Counted from the stretch's first letter, positions 34,265 to 43,251 are shown. The stretch: DNA of 64,000 nt from Comamonadaceae bacterium (GCA_947447975.1 CANFLU010000006.1:36760-100759); one strand, 5' to 3'. Translations and numbers: made by a program. Notes: a model not told the origin generated them from the sequence alone.

Positions 34265-35755
34265 ATGGGGCAATTACAAGTATCACCTGCCGCCGCCCTG
34301 ACGCCGATGGAGCGCAAACGCATGGACATGGTGGCCCACACCTTGGCTGGCTTGCACGAAAGCCAGGCCTTGCAATTTTTTCGCGACCGCCCTGCCCTGT
34401 TAGCCTCCTGCCTGCAACAGCATTACCCACTGGACGCGGCCCTGGTGCAAGCCCTGGGACTGCGCAAAGATTGGCGCATGCTGAGCGCCAGCCGCGTGCT
34501 GCAATGGTCAGACGGCCTGATCGAAGCGCATAGCGACAGTTGGGATTGGGAACTACTCAGTAAAAACCAGGCTTTGCCCTGGTCTGGTGCGCTGATTGAG
34601 CGCTACGCCGAACGCTGGAACTGGCAGTCTTTGTGTACCAACCCCGGCCTGCCCTGGAGCCAGGCCTTATTGGAACAATTTGTCTATCGTTGGAACTGGG
34701 CGGTACTGAGCCGCAATGCGCAATTGCCCTGGACCGGCGCATTTATTGAAGCCAATGCGCACCGCTGGGACTGGAACGCGCTCAGTTGGAATACCGGTCT
34801 ACCTTGGACCGGCGCATTGTTGGACAAGTACCGGGACCGCTGGGACTGGACCGGCCTGAGCGCCAATAGCGCCTTGCCGGGCGACGCGGCATTGGTGGAG
34901 CGCTTTGCTGCCCGGTGGCAGTGGACCTGGCTCAGCGCCAAGCCCAGCCTCCTTTGGAGCGAAGACCTGCTGACCCGCTATGCGGCGCATTGGGACTGGC
35001 AGGTCCTCAGCGGCCAGGCGCAATTGCCCTGGAGCCACGATCTGATTGCACGCCATGCCGATCTCTGGGACTGGCGCGCCTTGAGCGCCAACCCCCACTT
35101 GCCCTGGACCCTCGAACTGCTGACAGCCTGGCAGGCGCGCTGGGACCAGGCCGCCTTGTGCAGCAACCCCGCACTGCCTTGGGACGCGCTGCTTGCGCAA
35201 TGGAGCGACCCGGATTGGCTGCGTGCGCCGCTTGTATCGGCTCCACCCGCCCCTCTGCAAACCTGGGACTGGGAAGCCTTGAGCGAAAACCCCGCTTTGC
35301 CTTGGAGCGTGGCCATCCTGGACGCGCTGCAAGATCAGTGGGACTGGGACCGTCTTAGTTGGAACCCGGGGCTGCCCTGGAACAGCGCGTTGCTCGCGCA
35401 GCATGCCAAGGACTGGGACTGGAGTGGCCCCAGCAGCAGCGCCGCCCTGGACTGGAGCGAGGAATTACTGGCCCAGCATGCAGAGCATTGGGACTGGGAA
35501 CGCCTGAGCGCCAATACGCACATACCCTGGTCCGAACCGCTCTTGACGGCCTACGCAGAGCGCCTGAACTGGGCCACCCTGAGCGCCCACACGGGTCTAC
35601 CTTGGAGCACCGCGCTGTACCTCGGCTTGGATGACCACTGGTTTCCCAGTCTTGTGGCGCAGCACCAGGGGCTCAATGTCCACCACCTGAGCAGCGACGA
35701 CATCGTGACACTGTTGCAGGAAAAGCCGTCACAAAACGAGCCTGCCGCGTCCTGA
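34265..35755 (+). CDS. W-rich tandem-repeat protein (25-residue repeats)
   Basis: I do not recognise a named family. The 496 residues hold about 15 tandem repeats of 25 residues with the pattern DWxxLSxNxxLPWSxxLLxxxxxRW (residues about 68-470). One copy is extended, interrupted by a Pro/Ala stretch near 315-335. A short N-terminal region (1-67) is helical. There is no signal peptide or membrane helix. Regular Trp pairs and one LPW per repeat suggest a solenoid or propeller-like binding surface. It starts 2 nt after the PLD/J gene. Function unknown. Confidence 0.8.
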   Translation: MGQLQVSPAAALTPMERKRMDMVAHTLAGLHESQALQFFRDRPALLASCLQQHYPLDAALVQALGLRKDWRMLSASRVLQWSDGLIEAHSDSWDWELLSKNQALPWSGALIERYAERWNWQSLCTNPGLPWSQALLEQFVYRWNWAVLSRNAQLPWTGAFIEANAHRWDWNALSWNTGLPWTGALLDKYRDRWDWTGLSANSALPGDAALVERFAARWQWTWLSAKPSLLWSEDLLTRYAAHWDWQVLSGQAQLPWSHDLIARHADLWDWRALSANPHLPWTLELLTAWQARWDQAALCSNPALPWDALLAQWSDPDWLRAPLVSAPPAPLQTWDWEALSENPALPWSVAILDALQDQWDWDRLSWNPGLPWNSALLAQHAKDWDWSGPSSSAALDWSEELLAQHAEHWDWERLSANTHIPWSEPLLTAYAERLNWATLSAHTGLPWSTALYLGLDDHWFPSLVAQHQGLNVHHLSSDDIVTLLQEKPSQNEPAAS

Positions 35756-35779
35756 TACGGCCGGGAAGCCGGGTTTAGG

Positions 35780-35795
35780 AGGCACAAAACTTGCA
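35780..35795 (+). promoter_or_regulatory. Sigma-54 promoter upstream of the 71-residue gene
   Basis: AGGCACAAAACTTGCA: -24 GG and -12 GC are 10 nt apart with TTGCA intact. The predicted start site near 35806 leads into the small gene at 35892 and the 868-residue Sel1 gene. It is 24 bp after the W-repeat stop, so a second sigma-54 unit begins here. Confidence 0.8.
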
Positions 35796-35891
35796 TAACC
35801 GTCTAGATGCATCGTCTGCCAAGCACGCAGGCGTCAAAAAAACTACGTAAAAACGCCAAGGCCTGTGCCGCGGCAGCAACAGGAAAGCGCT

Positions 35892-36107
35892 ATGACCGAG
35901 GTGAAACACCAGCCCAGCCAAGCCCAGCATCTGGAGGCGGCAGCCCATCCCGCGCGCGGCCCTTCAACGCAATGGCTGGCCGAAAGCACGTTGGTGGTGT
36001 CGCGCCAAGCCCATGTACCGCACGGCCAAAAGCTATACGCGGTCGAGCACCAGGCCCATCCGGTACAACACCAGGCCCTGCCTTTGTTAAGCCAACACCA
36101 AGAATGA
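35892..36107 (+). CDS. Small protein of unknown function (71 aa)
   Basis: Not recognised. It begins MTEVKHQPSQAQHLEA and is rich in His, Gln and Ala with the stretch STQWLAESTLVVSRQAHVPH. ATG 35892 is preceded by AGGA at a 7-nt spacing, which supports translation from here rather than from 35865. No signal peptide, membrane helix or cysteine. It sits between a sigma-54 promoter and the large Sel1 gene. It might be a small regulator or partner of that protein, which is inference. Coding status is probable but not certain. Confidence 0.55.
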   Translation: MTEVKHQPSQAQHLEAAAHPARGPSTQWLAESTLVVSRQAHVPHGQKLYAVEHQAHPVQHQALPLLSQHQE

Positions 36108-36168
36108 GCCTGGCCCGCACCCTCCCCACAAGCTGTGCGCGGCGAGCGCATCGCGTGGGAGTGCGCGC

Positions 36169-38775
36169 GTGAAAAATCTGCTGGCCGACGCCGACGCCGC
36201 CTACCGCCGCGGAGACTATGCCAATGCGCTGCGTATTTCGCGGCCGCTGGCCTCCCTGGAGTACGCCGCTGCGCAAAACAACCTAGGGTTCATGTACGCC
36301 AATGGCCAAGGGGTTGCCCAAGACTACGCCGAAGCGCTCAAGTGGTATCGCCTAGCCGCCGCGCAAGACTATGCGCCTGCGCAGTACAACCTGGGCTATA
36401 TGTACGCCAACGGCCAGGGCGTAGAGCAAGACCATGCGCAGGCACTGCACTGGTACCAATTGGCCGCAGCCCAGGGGCTGCCCGATGTGCAAACCAACCT
36501 GGCATTCATGTACGCCAATGGGCAGGGCGTCGAGCGTGATGCGGCGCAGGCCGCCTATTGGTTTGAGCGCGCCGCGGTGCAAGGGCATGCGACGGCCCAG
36601 TTCAACCTGGCCAGCATGTTGCTCCAAGGTGAAGGCATTGCCAAGGATGCGGCAGGCGCGCGCAAATGGCTGGAGTCGGCCGCCGTGCAAGGCCACAGCT
36701 ATGCGCAGTTTCAATTAGGTCTCTTGCTGGCACAAGGGAAGGACATCGAAGGCGATGCGGAACTGGCCGCCAAGTGGTACCACAAAGCCGCAGACCAAGG
36801 CGATGCCCCGGCGCAATACAACCTGGGCCTGATGTATGCCCACGGCCAGGGCATAGCCCCGGACCTGTCGCTGGCCATGGCCTATTTCACGCTAGCGGCC
36901 GAGCAAGGCCATGGCGATGCCCATTACAACCTGGCCGTACTGTGCGCTCAGACGGATAGCGAGGGCCGTGCGAGCACCGACAGCAGCGGCATGCAAGAGG
37001 ATGACGATGCGCCCGGCCTGATGGCGCAGGCCCTGATGCACTACCGCACCGCCGCCGCGCTGGGCCATGCGCAAGCGCAATTCAATCTGGGTACGCTCAG
37101 TGCCAACGGCTATGGCCTGGCGCAGGACTACGCCGAAGCCTTGCAGTGGTACCAGATGGCGGCAGAACGCGGCATGGCGCAGGCGCAGTTTCAGGTGGGG
37201 CTGATGTACCAGATCGGCCAGGGCGTGACGCAAAACAGCACCCAGGCGCGCCAATGGATGCACCTGGCGGCGGACCAGGGTCACGCGATGGCGCAGTGCA
37301 ATTTAGGCGCCATGTATAGCCAAGGCCAGGGTGTGAGCCAGGACTTCACGCTGGCGCGCCAGTGGTACCAATTGGCTGCCGACCAGGGCGATACGCTGGC
37401 GCAATACAACTTAGGCATTTTGTACAGCCAGGGTAAAGGCGGTGCGCACGATGCCGCCAAGGCTTACCAGTATTTCGCGCTGGCTGCCGAACAAGGCCAC
37501 GCCTTTGCCCAGTTCAACCAAGGTGTGGCACTGGCGCAAGGCCAGGGCGTAGCGCAGGATCTGCAAGCAGCCCAAGTGTGCTGGCAACACGCCGCCGACC
37601 AGGGCTTAAGCGAAGCTATGTTCAACCTGGCCGTGCTGCGCGCCAGCCAAGACCCAGCCGACCCCCAAGTGCACGCGCTATACCAAGCCAGTGCGGACCT
37701 AGAAAACGCCGCCGCACTGCACAACCTGGGTGTGGCGTACGCGACGGGCAGCGGCCTGGCACAAGACGAGGCGCAAGCCTTGCAACACTACCGCGAAGCT
37801 GCGCGGCGCGGCGATGTGGCTGCGCAATACGCCGCTGCGGTTTTGCTCGCAGAGGGCCCGCAAGACCTGCGCGATCCAACCGCCGCATTAGCCTACCTCG
37901 AGCTGGCAGCCGCACAGGGCCATCCTGCGGCGCAAGAGCGTCTGAACCTTCAGCAATCCAAGCACAGTGCCAGCGCGGCCGACTATGCGCGCCTGCTGGA
38001 AAACTACCGTCAGGCCAGCGAACAGGGCGACCCGCTGGCCGACTTCAACCTTGGCCTGCTGTACGCCAGCGGCCTGGGCTGCCAAGCCGATGCCGCCCTA
38101 GCCCAACACCACTATGTGCGTGCCGCGCAGGCAGGCCTGCCGCAAGCGCAAAACAATCTGGCAGTGGCGTTATTGCAAAGCGCTGCGGATGCAGAACAAG
38201 CAGTCCCATGGCTGCGCCAGGCTGCTGCACAACAGCACCCCTTGGCCTGCTTTAATCTGGCCCTTTACCAAGATCGTATCGGCGACCAAACACAGGCGCT
38301 GGAACTGCTACATCAGGCCGCCCAACAGGGTCTGGCCAAGGCACAGTTCAATGTGGGCTGGACTTTGGCATTCGGCGACGCCACCGACGCCCGCTTTACC
38401 CAAGCCCTGCCCTGGCTGCGCCAAGCGGCAGACCAGGGTGATACCGATGCGCTCTACACCCTGGGCCGTATGCAGTTTTTCGGCCAAGGCCTCCCTGCCG
38501 ATGCGGCCCAAGCGTTGGCCTGGTACCAGCGCGCCGCCGCGCTGGGTGACGGCGCTGCGCAATTTAACTTAGGCTCCATGTACGCCAATGCCCAGGGTAC
38601 GGAGCAAGACTACGCGCAAGCATTGCAGTGGTACCGCGCAGCCGCAGGCCAGGCACCGGCGCCAGCCCCTGCACCAGCATTAAACGCACCACCGGTTACT
38701 GCGCTGCCGGCACGCACCAGTGCAACGGACGTCCAGACCGCATCCGACAGCGATGCCATGAGACGCGCTGCATGA
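36169..38775 (+). CDS. Large Sel1-repeat protein, about 20 repeats
   Basis: An 868-residue protein made of about twenty Sel1 repeats of about 36 residues (for example NLGFMYANGQGVAQDYAEALKW), some degenerate, with a low-complexity Ala/Pro tail after residue 825. No signal peptide or membrane helix is seen, so it is likely cytoplasmic. GTG 36169 follows a GGGAG region. It is paralogous to the 31569 gene in repeat type, and the separate sigma-54 promoter suggests co-regulation. The following FlgP-like gene has its own sigma-28 promoter. Function unknown. Confidence 0.85.
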   Translation: MKNLLADADAAYRRGDYANALRISRPLASLEYAAAQNNLGFMYANGQGVAQDYAEALKWYRLAAAQDYAPAQYNLGYMYANGQGVEQDHAQALHWYQLAAAQGLPDVQTNLAFMYANGQGVERDAAQAAYWFERAAVQGHATAQFNLASMLLQGEGIAKDAAGARKWLESAAVQGHSYAQFQLGLLLAQGKDIEGDAELAAKWYHKAADQGDAPAQYNLGLMYAHGQGIAPDLSLAMAYFTLAAEQGHGDAHYNLAVLCAQTDSEGRASTDSSGMQEDDDAPGLMAQALMHYRTAAALGHAQAQFNLGTLSANGYGLAQDYAEALQWYQMAAERGMAQAQFQVGLMYQIGQGVTQNSTQARQWMHLAADQGHAMAQCNLGAMYSQGQGVSQDFTLARQWYQLAADQGDTLAQYNLGILYSQGKGGAHDAAKAYQYFALAAEQGHAFAQFNQGVALAQGQGVAQDLQAAQVCWQHAADQGLSEAMFNLAVLRASQDPADPQVHALYQASADLENAAALHNLGVAYATGSGLAQDEAQALQHYREAARRGDVAAQYAAAVLLAEGPQDLRDPTAALAYLELAAAQGHPAAQERLNLQQSKHSASAADYARLLENYRQASEQGDPLADFNLGLLYASGLGCQADAALAQHHYVRAAQAGLPQAQNNLAVALLQSAADAEQAVPWLRQAAAQQHPLACFNLALYQDRIGDQTQALELLHQAAQQGLAKAQFNVGWTLAFGDATDARFTQALPWLRQAADQGDTDALYTLGRMQFFGQGLPADAAQALAWYQRAAALGDGAAQFNLGSMYANAQGTEQDYAQALQWYRAAAGQAPAPAPAPALNAPPVTALPARTSATDVQTASDSDAMRRAA

Positions 38776-38821
38776 ACGCCACAACATCACAAACCCTCAC
38801 CACCCATGCGGGCCTGAACGC

Positions 38822-38848
38822 TCAAGCTTTGGGGTTTTGTGCCGATTC
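38822..38848 (+). promoter_or_regulatory. Sigma-28 promoter of the FlgP-like gene
   Basis: -35 TCAAGCTT (38822-38829) and -10 GCCGATTC (38841-38848) with an 11-nt spacer. It lies 28 bp before the FlgP-like start and should drive genes through 42847. Confidence 0.8.
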
Positions 38849-38876
38849 ACGGAAAGAGTACCTACAAGGATTGAGT

Positions 38877-39434
38877 ATGCAAGCTACAAAATTAATCGCC
38901 GTCGCCCTGGCCGCCATTGCGCTAAGCGCATGTCAGGTTTCACCTTTGCAAAAATTAATGGCCAGCGGCGCACTCGACGACTCCGCTGCAGACAAAGGCG
39001 CGCTAGACAAATTCGCTAGCGAACGCCCGGCCATGCTCAAGGTTCCTAGTGAATTGCTGGTTCCGAATTTGCCACTGGTGGAACGGCGCGAAAGCCTGAC
39101 TGCCACGGGCTATGCCGTTATCAGTGTGCAAAATAGCAAAGTCCCGGCACAACAGCGCCTGATGGCGATTCGTGCAGCCAAGCTGGACGCATACCGCTCG
39201 CTAGCCGAACAGGTCTATGGCCTGCGCCTCGATGCGACGGCCACGGTCGCCGATATGGTGGTGCAAAACGACACTTTCCGCAGCAAGGTGGAAGGTGTGA
39301 TTTATGGCGCCACCCTGGTCAGCATCACACCCAGTGGTGACGACACCTACGAAACTACCTTGACGCTCGATAAAAGCACGGTGCAGGACTTGCGCATGTT
39401 GTACCTGACGCAACTGACTGCGAAAAGCCGTTAA
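38877..39434 (+). CDS. FlgP-like outer-membrane lipoprotein (LPP20 family)
   Basis: A 185-residue lipoprotein: signal peptide with lipobox LSAC (Cys20). The domain shows the LPP20/FlgP pattern ISVQNSKVPAQQRLMAIRAA KLDAYRSLAEQVYGL, here broken into two phrases, and LDATATVADM. FlgP in Vibrio and Campylobacter forms part of the basal-body outer ring (H-ring or basal disk). ATG 38877 has AAGGA upstream; longer in-frame starts overlap the Sel1 gene. Expressed from a sigma-28 promoter. The gene is 21 nt before the FlgT-like gene. Confidence 0.75.
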   Translation: MQATKLIAVALAAIALSACQVSPLQKLMASGALDDSAADKGALDKFASERPAMLKVPSELLVPNLPLVERRESLTATGYAVISVQNSKVPAQQRLMAIRAAKLDAYRSLAEQVYGLRLDATATVADMVVQNDTFRSKVEGVIYGATLVSITPSGDDTYETTLTLDKSTVQDLRMLYLTQLTAKSR

Positions 39435-39455
39435 TCAATCGCCGGGTACGCCACC

Positions 39456-40655
39456 ATGCATCGCCTACGCACCCTGTTGATGACGCTGCTGCTGGCCGCC
39501 AGCGGCGCGGGTGCTTGGGCGCAAAACCTGAGCATGGAAGAAAAACTCTCCGCTATCCGTAAAAGCCTGGTCGAGACCGCCTTGGAAGGCCCGACCAAAG
39601 TCACCGCCACCCAGTGGATAGACGCACAGGGCGTCTTGCGCGAAAGCAGCAGCTTTCGCTCCGGTGTGGAGGTGCGCGGTGTTCGCGTTATTGGCTACAC
39701 GACCGACAGCGATGGCCAAGCCAGCGCCAACTTGCAGTGGCAGGACAGCGCCGCTAAGGGCCTCGCTAAGACGGCTGGCGCAGGTGCCCTTGCGGCACCT
39801 GGCAGCTGCAAATCGGCCAGCGCGGGTCGAATGCAGCATGTGCTCGGAGTGCAATGGAACGTCAACGGCCGCTTTACAGCCGAAGAGCAAAACATGATCG
39901 AAGAATTGCGCGGCCATTGGCTAAAGCAATTGAGCAGTACCGGCGCCACGGCGTCCGTTTGGCGCGTCACCACCAAACCCCGTAGCGATGGGCGTAGCGG
40001 TTACGAACAAGCGCTACTGGGTGCGGGTATCGACGACCTGCCCTGGCTACTGGACTTGACGGTTGTCGCGCTTCCCAGGTCGTCGGAGCTGAACCCGGGT
40101 TGGACCCATGCGAGTGATCGTCCTCCCATGCTGGCCGAGGAAAGCGCCCGCGCTGCGCCGCGCGTCAACTGGGGCTTTAATATGCCCGCTGTACGGGTCG
40201 AACTGCAAATGCGCCTGCTTGCACGGAACCAGGTAAAGCCGGTCTTGCTGCTGAACACACCCCTAACCTTGATCGCGCAGGACGCGAGCTGGGGCGTTAC
40301 CCAGTTGAGCAATGGCTCACGTGCCCAAGCGCAGCAACACGCGCAAAACAACGCGCTGGAGCTCTATAAAACAATGGCCTGCCAAACCGTGGTCGGCGAA
40401 GTAACGCAGGCGCTAGGGAAACAATTTCGTATCAATCTGGGGGGTGCCGCCGGCGTGCGCGTGGGCGATACCTGGGTGCTTGGGGACGCGGCCAAGCTGC
40501 AGCAACGGCCTTTGGAGCCAGGCAACACGGAACAAACGGTGATGGCCCGCGTGCAATACGTCACCGAACACTACGCGCAACTGGTACCTACCGCTGGATC
40601 CGCACAAAGCGTGAAAACAGGCTGGGCCGCCTGGGCCGCTGAGGACGCACCCTAA
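39456..40655 (+). CDS. FlgT-like exported protein
   Basis: A 399-residue protein with a signal peptide (about 1-22, cleaved after AWA). The C-terminal region has INLGGAAGVRVGDTWVLGD and ARVQYVTEHYAQLVP, which resemble the end of Vibrio FlgT, an H-ring subunit around the basal body. The N-terminal domains are not clearly recognised. Adjacency to the FlgP-like gene supports the assignment, because flgP and flgT (with flgO) are clustered in vibrios. Similarity is by eye only, so confidence is moderate. Confidence 0.5.
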   Translation: MHRLRTLLMTLLLAASGAGAWAQNLSMEEKLSAIRKSLVETALEGPTKVTATQWIDAQGVLRESSSFRSGVEVRGVRVIGYTTDSDGQASANLQWQDSAAKGLAKTAGAGALAAPGSCKSASAGRMQHVLGVQWNVNGRFTAEEQNMIEELRGHWLKQLSSTGATASVWRVTTKPRSDGRSGYEQALLGAGIDDLPWLLDLTVVALPRSSELNPGWTHASDRPPMLAEESARAAPRVNWGFNMPAVRVELQMRLLARNQVKPVLLLNTPLTLIAQDASWGVTQLSNGSRAQAQQHAQNNALELYKTMACQTVVGEVTQALGKQFRINLGGAAGVRVGDTWVLGDAAKLQQRPLEPGNTEQTVMARVQYVTEHYAQLVPTAGSAQSVKTGWAAWAAEDAP

Positions 40656-40707
40656 GGCCCCGGGGTCTCGTGCTAAGCTTTGCGCCGACCTGCGAATCAC
40701 CCCGACG

Positions 40708-41154
40708 ATGCTTTTTACACCGCCCCTGCCACCCTTGCGCACATGCATTGCCTGTGTTCTGGCCCTGTGCGCTATGGTCCCCTTAGCCCGAGCGCAAAGC
40801 GATGCGACGCCGGCAAAGCCGGTCGCCACTAGCGCCGCCCCCGCTGGACAAACCTATAAACCTAAAGCCGGCGAAACGCTGGACCAGGTCATTGCGAAAA
40901 CCATGCCTTCCAGCCCGCTGAGCAACACTATTTTGCGTCGGGCTTTCATGGAGCAAAACCCCAAGGCCATCCTCGCGGGGAAGGTACCCAAGCTGCGCAA
41001 TGGTGCCACCCTCATAGTCCCCGATCACGACCAGCTGCTGCGCAATGTGATCGCAAGCGTCACGCCAGCGGCCATGTCCGGGCCCGCCGACCTGAGCCCT
41101 CGTCCAGTCCCATCCTCGCCCGAAGAGCGTAAGCGCTGGGTCAAATACCCGTGA
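40708..41154 (+). CDS. Exported FimV/LysM-like domain protein
   Basis: A 148-residue protein with a signal peptide (about 1-29) and a single domain with YKPKAGETLDQVIAKTMP and AILAGKVPKLRNGATLIVPD. This looks like the LysM-type N-terminal region of FimV/TspA, where residues between about 48 and 112 would bind peptidoglycan. It ends RKRWVKYP. It starts 52 nt after the FlgT-like gene and its stop overlaps the next GTG start (GTGA). A role in anchoring a flagellar outer ring to the wall is inferred. Confidence 0.6.
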   Translation: MLFTPPLPPLRTCIACVLALCAMVPLARAQSDATPAKPVATSAAPAGQTYKPKAGETLDQVIAKTMPSSPLSNTILRRAFMEQNPKAILAGKVPKLRNGATLIVPDHDQLLRNVIASVTPAAMSGPADLSPRPVPSSPEERKRWVKYP

Positions 41155-42452
41155 TCCCCGTTAGCGATGCGGCGGCGCAGCCGGTACGCATCAACCCGGT
41201 TTTCCCCCAAGGGCCTGCGTCACCGACACTGGTGGAGGCGGTCACCGCACGGGCCCTGAACCTGCGTGACGGACAGATCGTCCAAGCCACCGTGCAATCG
41301 CGCGCTGACGAAATGGTGCTGATGCTGCGTGGACGGCAAGTGGGCATCGCCCGGGTGCCCGGTTGGGAAGTGGGCCAACGCCTGAGTTTCAGAACACAGG
41401 CCAACCCAGATGGCAGCGTTGCCCTCGTGCTGATCAATGGCAAAGCCAGCGCCTACAGCAACCCGGGCCTGCCCACTTTGATAGAGGCCCAGGCGCGGCC
41501 CGTGAATAACCAGCCCCCGCCTAACCCGAATCCGCACAACGAAGCAGCGCCTGAGCGTAACCCACAGGCCCTTGCCGCGCCCGCTACGCCACCGAGCAGC
41601 CCCGTCCTTGCAGTGCAAAACCTGCAGGCCAGCGCCTTGTCGGGGCTGGCGTGGGCGCCCGTTAGCCCCAGCGAGGGCAAGTTTTCCCGTCTTGGCAGTC
41701 TGATGTACCGCAATCCGGGTATGGCCGAGGTACGCGACCTGCTCAAACCCGGCGGGCTCGACGCCTTATTGTCTAAGGTAGCGAACCAACCCGAAGTGCA
41801 AGCGCAATTGCAAAACCAATTGCAAAACATGCGGCTGAGCATGGAAAAACTCAGCCCCGAAGCCATCAGCGCCGCACTGCGGGCGGCACTGGGTTCAGAG
41901 ACCAGCCTGCCTCGCATTCGCAATCCAGCGCCCAACGACCTCAAACCTTTGCTACACAAGCTTTTGTCTTTGATGGAGGACAAAACCGAAGAAGATACGG
42001 CAGGTATGCACCAGGTCAAGCGCGCCATAGCCGACCTGGACGCCGCGCAGCTGACGGCCATGCAGGCACAGCATATGGGCGAGATGTCCATGAACGTCGT
42101 GCTGCCCTTTGTGGACCACACCCCGGTGGAGCTGGCCTTTGAGCGCAAGCGCAGCAGCGAAGACGAGGAGTCCCGGTACACCGTCAATATGCATTCCAAT
42201 AGCCGCGACTACGGCGAGTTATGGCTGCAAGCCGATCTTCTGGGCGGGGACAGCGTGGCCTTGTCGATGTGGGCCGTCAGACCCGCAGTGATCGACTTTG
42301 CCCGCCAAGGCCAGGCCGAGCTTCGCAAAACCCTGGGCGAAGCGGGCTTGACGCTGCGCTCTTTTTCCGCCCACCTGGGCGAACGGCCAGCACCTGAACC
42401 TCTCCTGCAACCCCTGGCCCTACCCGGCGAAGTGGTGGACATGCGCGCATGA
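41151..42452 (+). CDS. Second FliK-like C-terminal domain protein
   Basis: A 433-residue protein with a GTG start overlapping the preceding stop by 4 nt. The N-terminal part is Ala/Pro-rich. The C-terminal region (DYGELWLQADLLGGDSVALS, then LRKTLGEAGLTLRSFSAHL) matches the fold of the FliK hook-length domain but not the sequence of the FliK at 19436. The following gene encodes a FlhB C-terminal paralogue (FhlB), and such pairs are known in proteobacteria. Role: possible second hook-length or export-switch factor. Confidence 0.75.
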   Translation: MIPVSDAAAQPVRINPVFPQGPASPTLVEAVTARALNLRDGQIVQATVQSRADEMVLMLRGRQVGIARVPGWEVGQRLSFRTQANPDGSVALVLINGKASAYSNPGLPTLIEAQARPVNNQPPPNPNPHNEAAPERNPQALAAPATPPSSPVLAVQNLQASALSGLAWAPVSPSEGKFSRLGSLMYRNPGMAEVRDLLKPGGLDALLSKVANQPEVQAQLQNQLQNMRLSMEKLSPEAISAALRAALGSETSLPRIRNPAPNDLKPLLHKLLSLMEDKTEEDTAGMHQVKRAIADLDAAQLTAMQAQHMGEMSMNVVLPFVDHTPVELAFERKRSSEDEESRYTVNMHSNSRDYGELWLQADLLGGDSVALSMWAVRPAVIDFARQGQAELRKTLGEAGLTLRSFSAHLGERPAPEPLLQPLALPGEVVDMRA

Positions 42453-42847
42453 GACCGATCAAAAAAGCTATCGCCTTGGAGTACGGGAAAACCCGTGCGC
42501 CCATCGTCACCGCCAAAGGGGAGGAAGAGGCCGCCTTGGAAATGATTGCCCAGGCCCGCGAGTACGGCGTGTATGTGACGGAAGACCCCAAACTGCTGGC
42601 CTTGCTCAGCCGCTTGAAGGTGGACCAGGAAATTCCGGCAGAACTGTTTACCGCCGTGTCGGTAATTTTGTCCTGGGTCTACTGGCTCAAAGGCATGCAA
42701 CCTGGGGATGAAAAGACAGCGTCTAGCGGTGAGGCGGGCAGCCAGACCCCGGCCCAAGACATGCCTAGCGAAGCGGCCGCCATGTTTGACGAGCTGTCCA
42801 GTGGTCTGGACGGTTTGGATGGATTTGCAAGCCCTAGCGCACCCTAA
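42449..42847 (+). CDS. FhlB: FlhB C-terminal domain paralogue
   Basis: A 132-residue soluble protein. It corresponds to the cytoplasmic part of FlhB after the autocleavage site (IAKALEYGKTRAPIVTAKG type start, then YGVYVTEDPKLLALLSRLKVDQEIPAELFTAVSVILSWVYWL), ending in an acidic tail. There is no membrane part and no NPTH-type motif. Such proteins can partly replace FlhB function. The start ATG overlaps the FliK-like stop (ATGA), so the two are coupled. It converges on flgN. Confidence 0.88.
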   Translation: MRPIKKAIALEYGKTRAPIVTAKGEEEAALEMIAQAREYGVYVTEDPKLLALLSRLKVDQEIPAELFTAVSVILSWVYWLKGMQPGDEKTASSGEAGSQTPAQDMPSEAAAMFDELSSGLDGLDGFASPSAP

Positions 42848-42861
42848 GTGCACGCACAAGC

Positions 42862-43251
42862 TTAGGCGTCGCTGTACCCCGTGTTACGGGAGAAGCGCGA
42901 GACATGGCCCAATCGGTCATAGACCTCTACCGAGCTGCTAGGGTCTTCTAGGCGCAGGCTTTGCAAGGTACCGCGGATGGCCTCTAATTTACGCTGCATC
43001 AGCACCGCATTGCGCCGGTGCGCATCGCGGCAGGCGATCATGGTTTCGCGAAAACCTTGCCATTGGGGCAAGGTCTGCACCTCGTGCGCGGGGGGTGCCA
43101 GGCGGGTCAATTCGTTCAGTAATTCGTTTTTGATAGGTTGCAAGGCCTCGAATTTATCCAGATCCTGCACCCGCAAGACCTCAAACTCTTGCTCCAAAAT
43201 GTCAGAGAGCTGGCGGGCCAGTTCGTTGGCTTGTTCGGTGGGTTCGGTCAA
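42862..43251 (-). CDS. flgN: Flagellar chaperone FlgN
   Basis: Export chaperone for hook-associated proteins FlgK and FlgL. The 129 residues are a long helical hairpin: LARQLSDILEQEFEVLRVQDLDKFEAL and the paired region with LPQWQGFRETM and RRNAVLMQRKLEAI. It starts 30 nt after flgM and is in the usual flgM-flgN order. The length matches FlgN. Confidence 0.88.
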   Translation of the reverse strand: MTEPTEQANELARQLSDILEQEFEVLRVQDLDKFEALQPIKNELLNELTRLAPPAHEVQTLPQWQGFRETMIACRDAHRRNAVLMQRKLEAIRGTLQSLRLEDPSSSVEVYDRLGHVSRFSRNTGYSDA

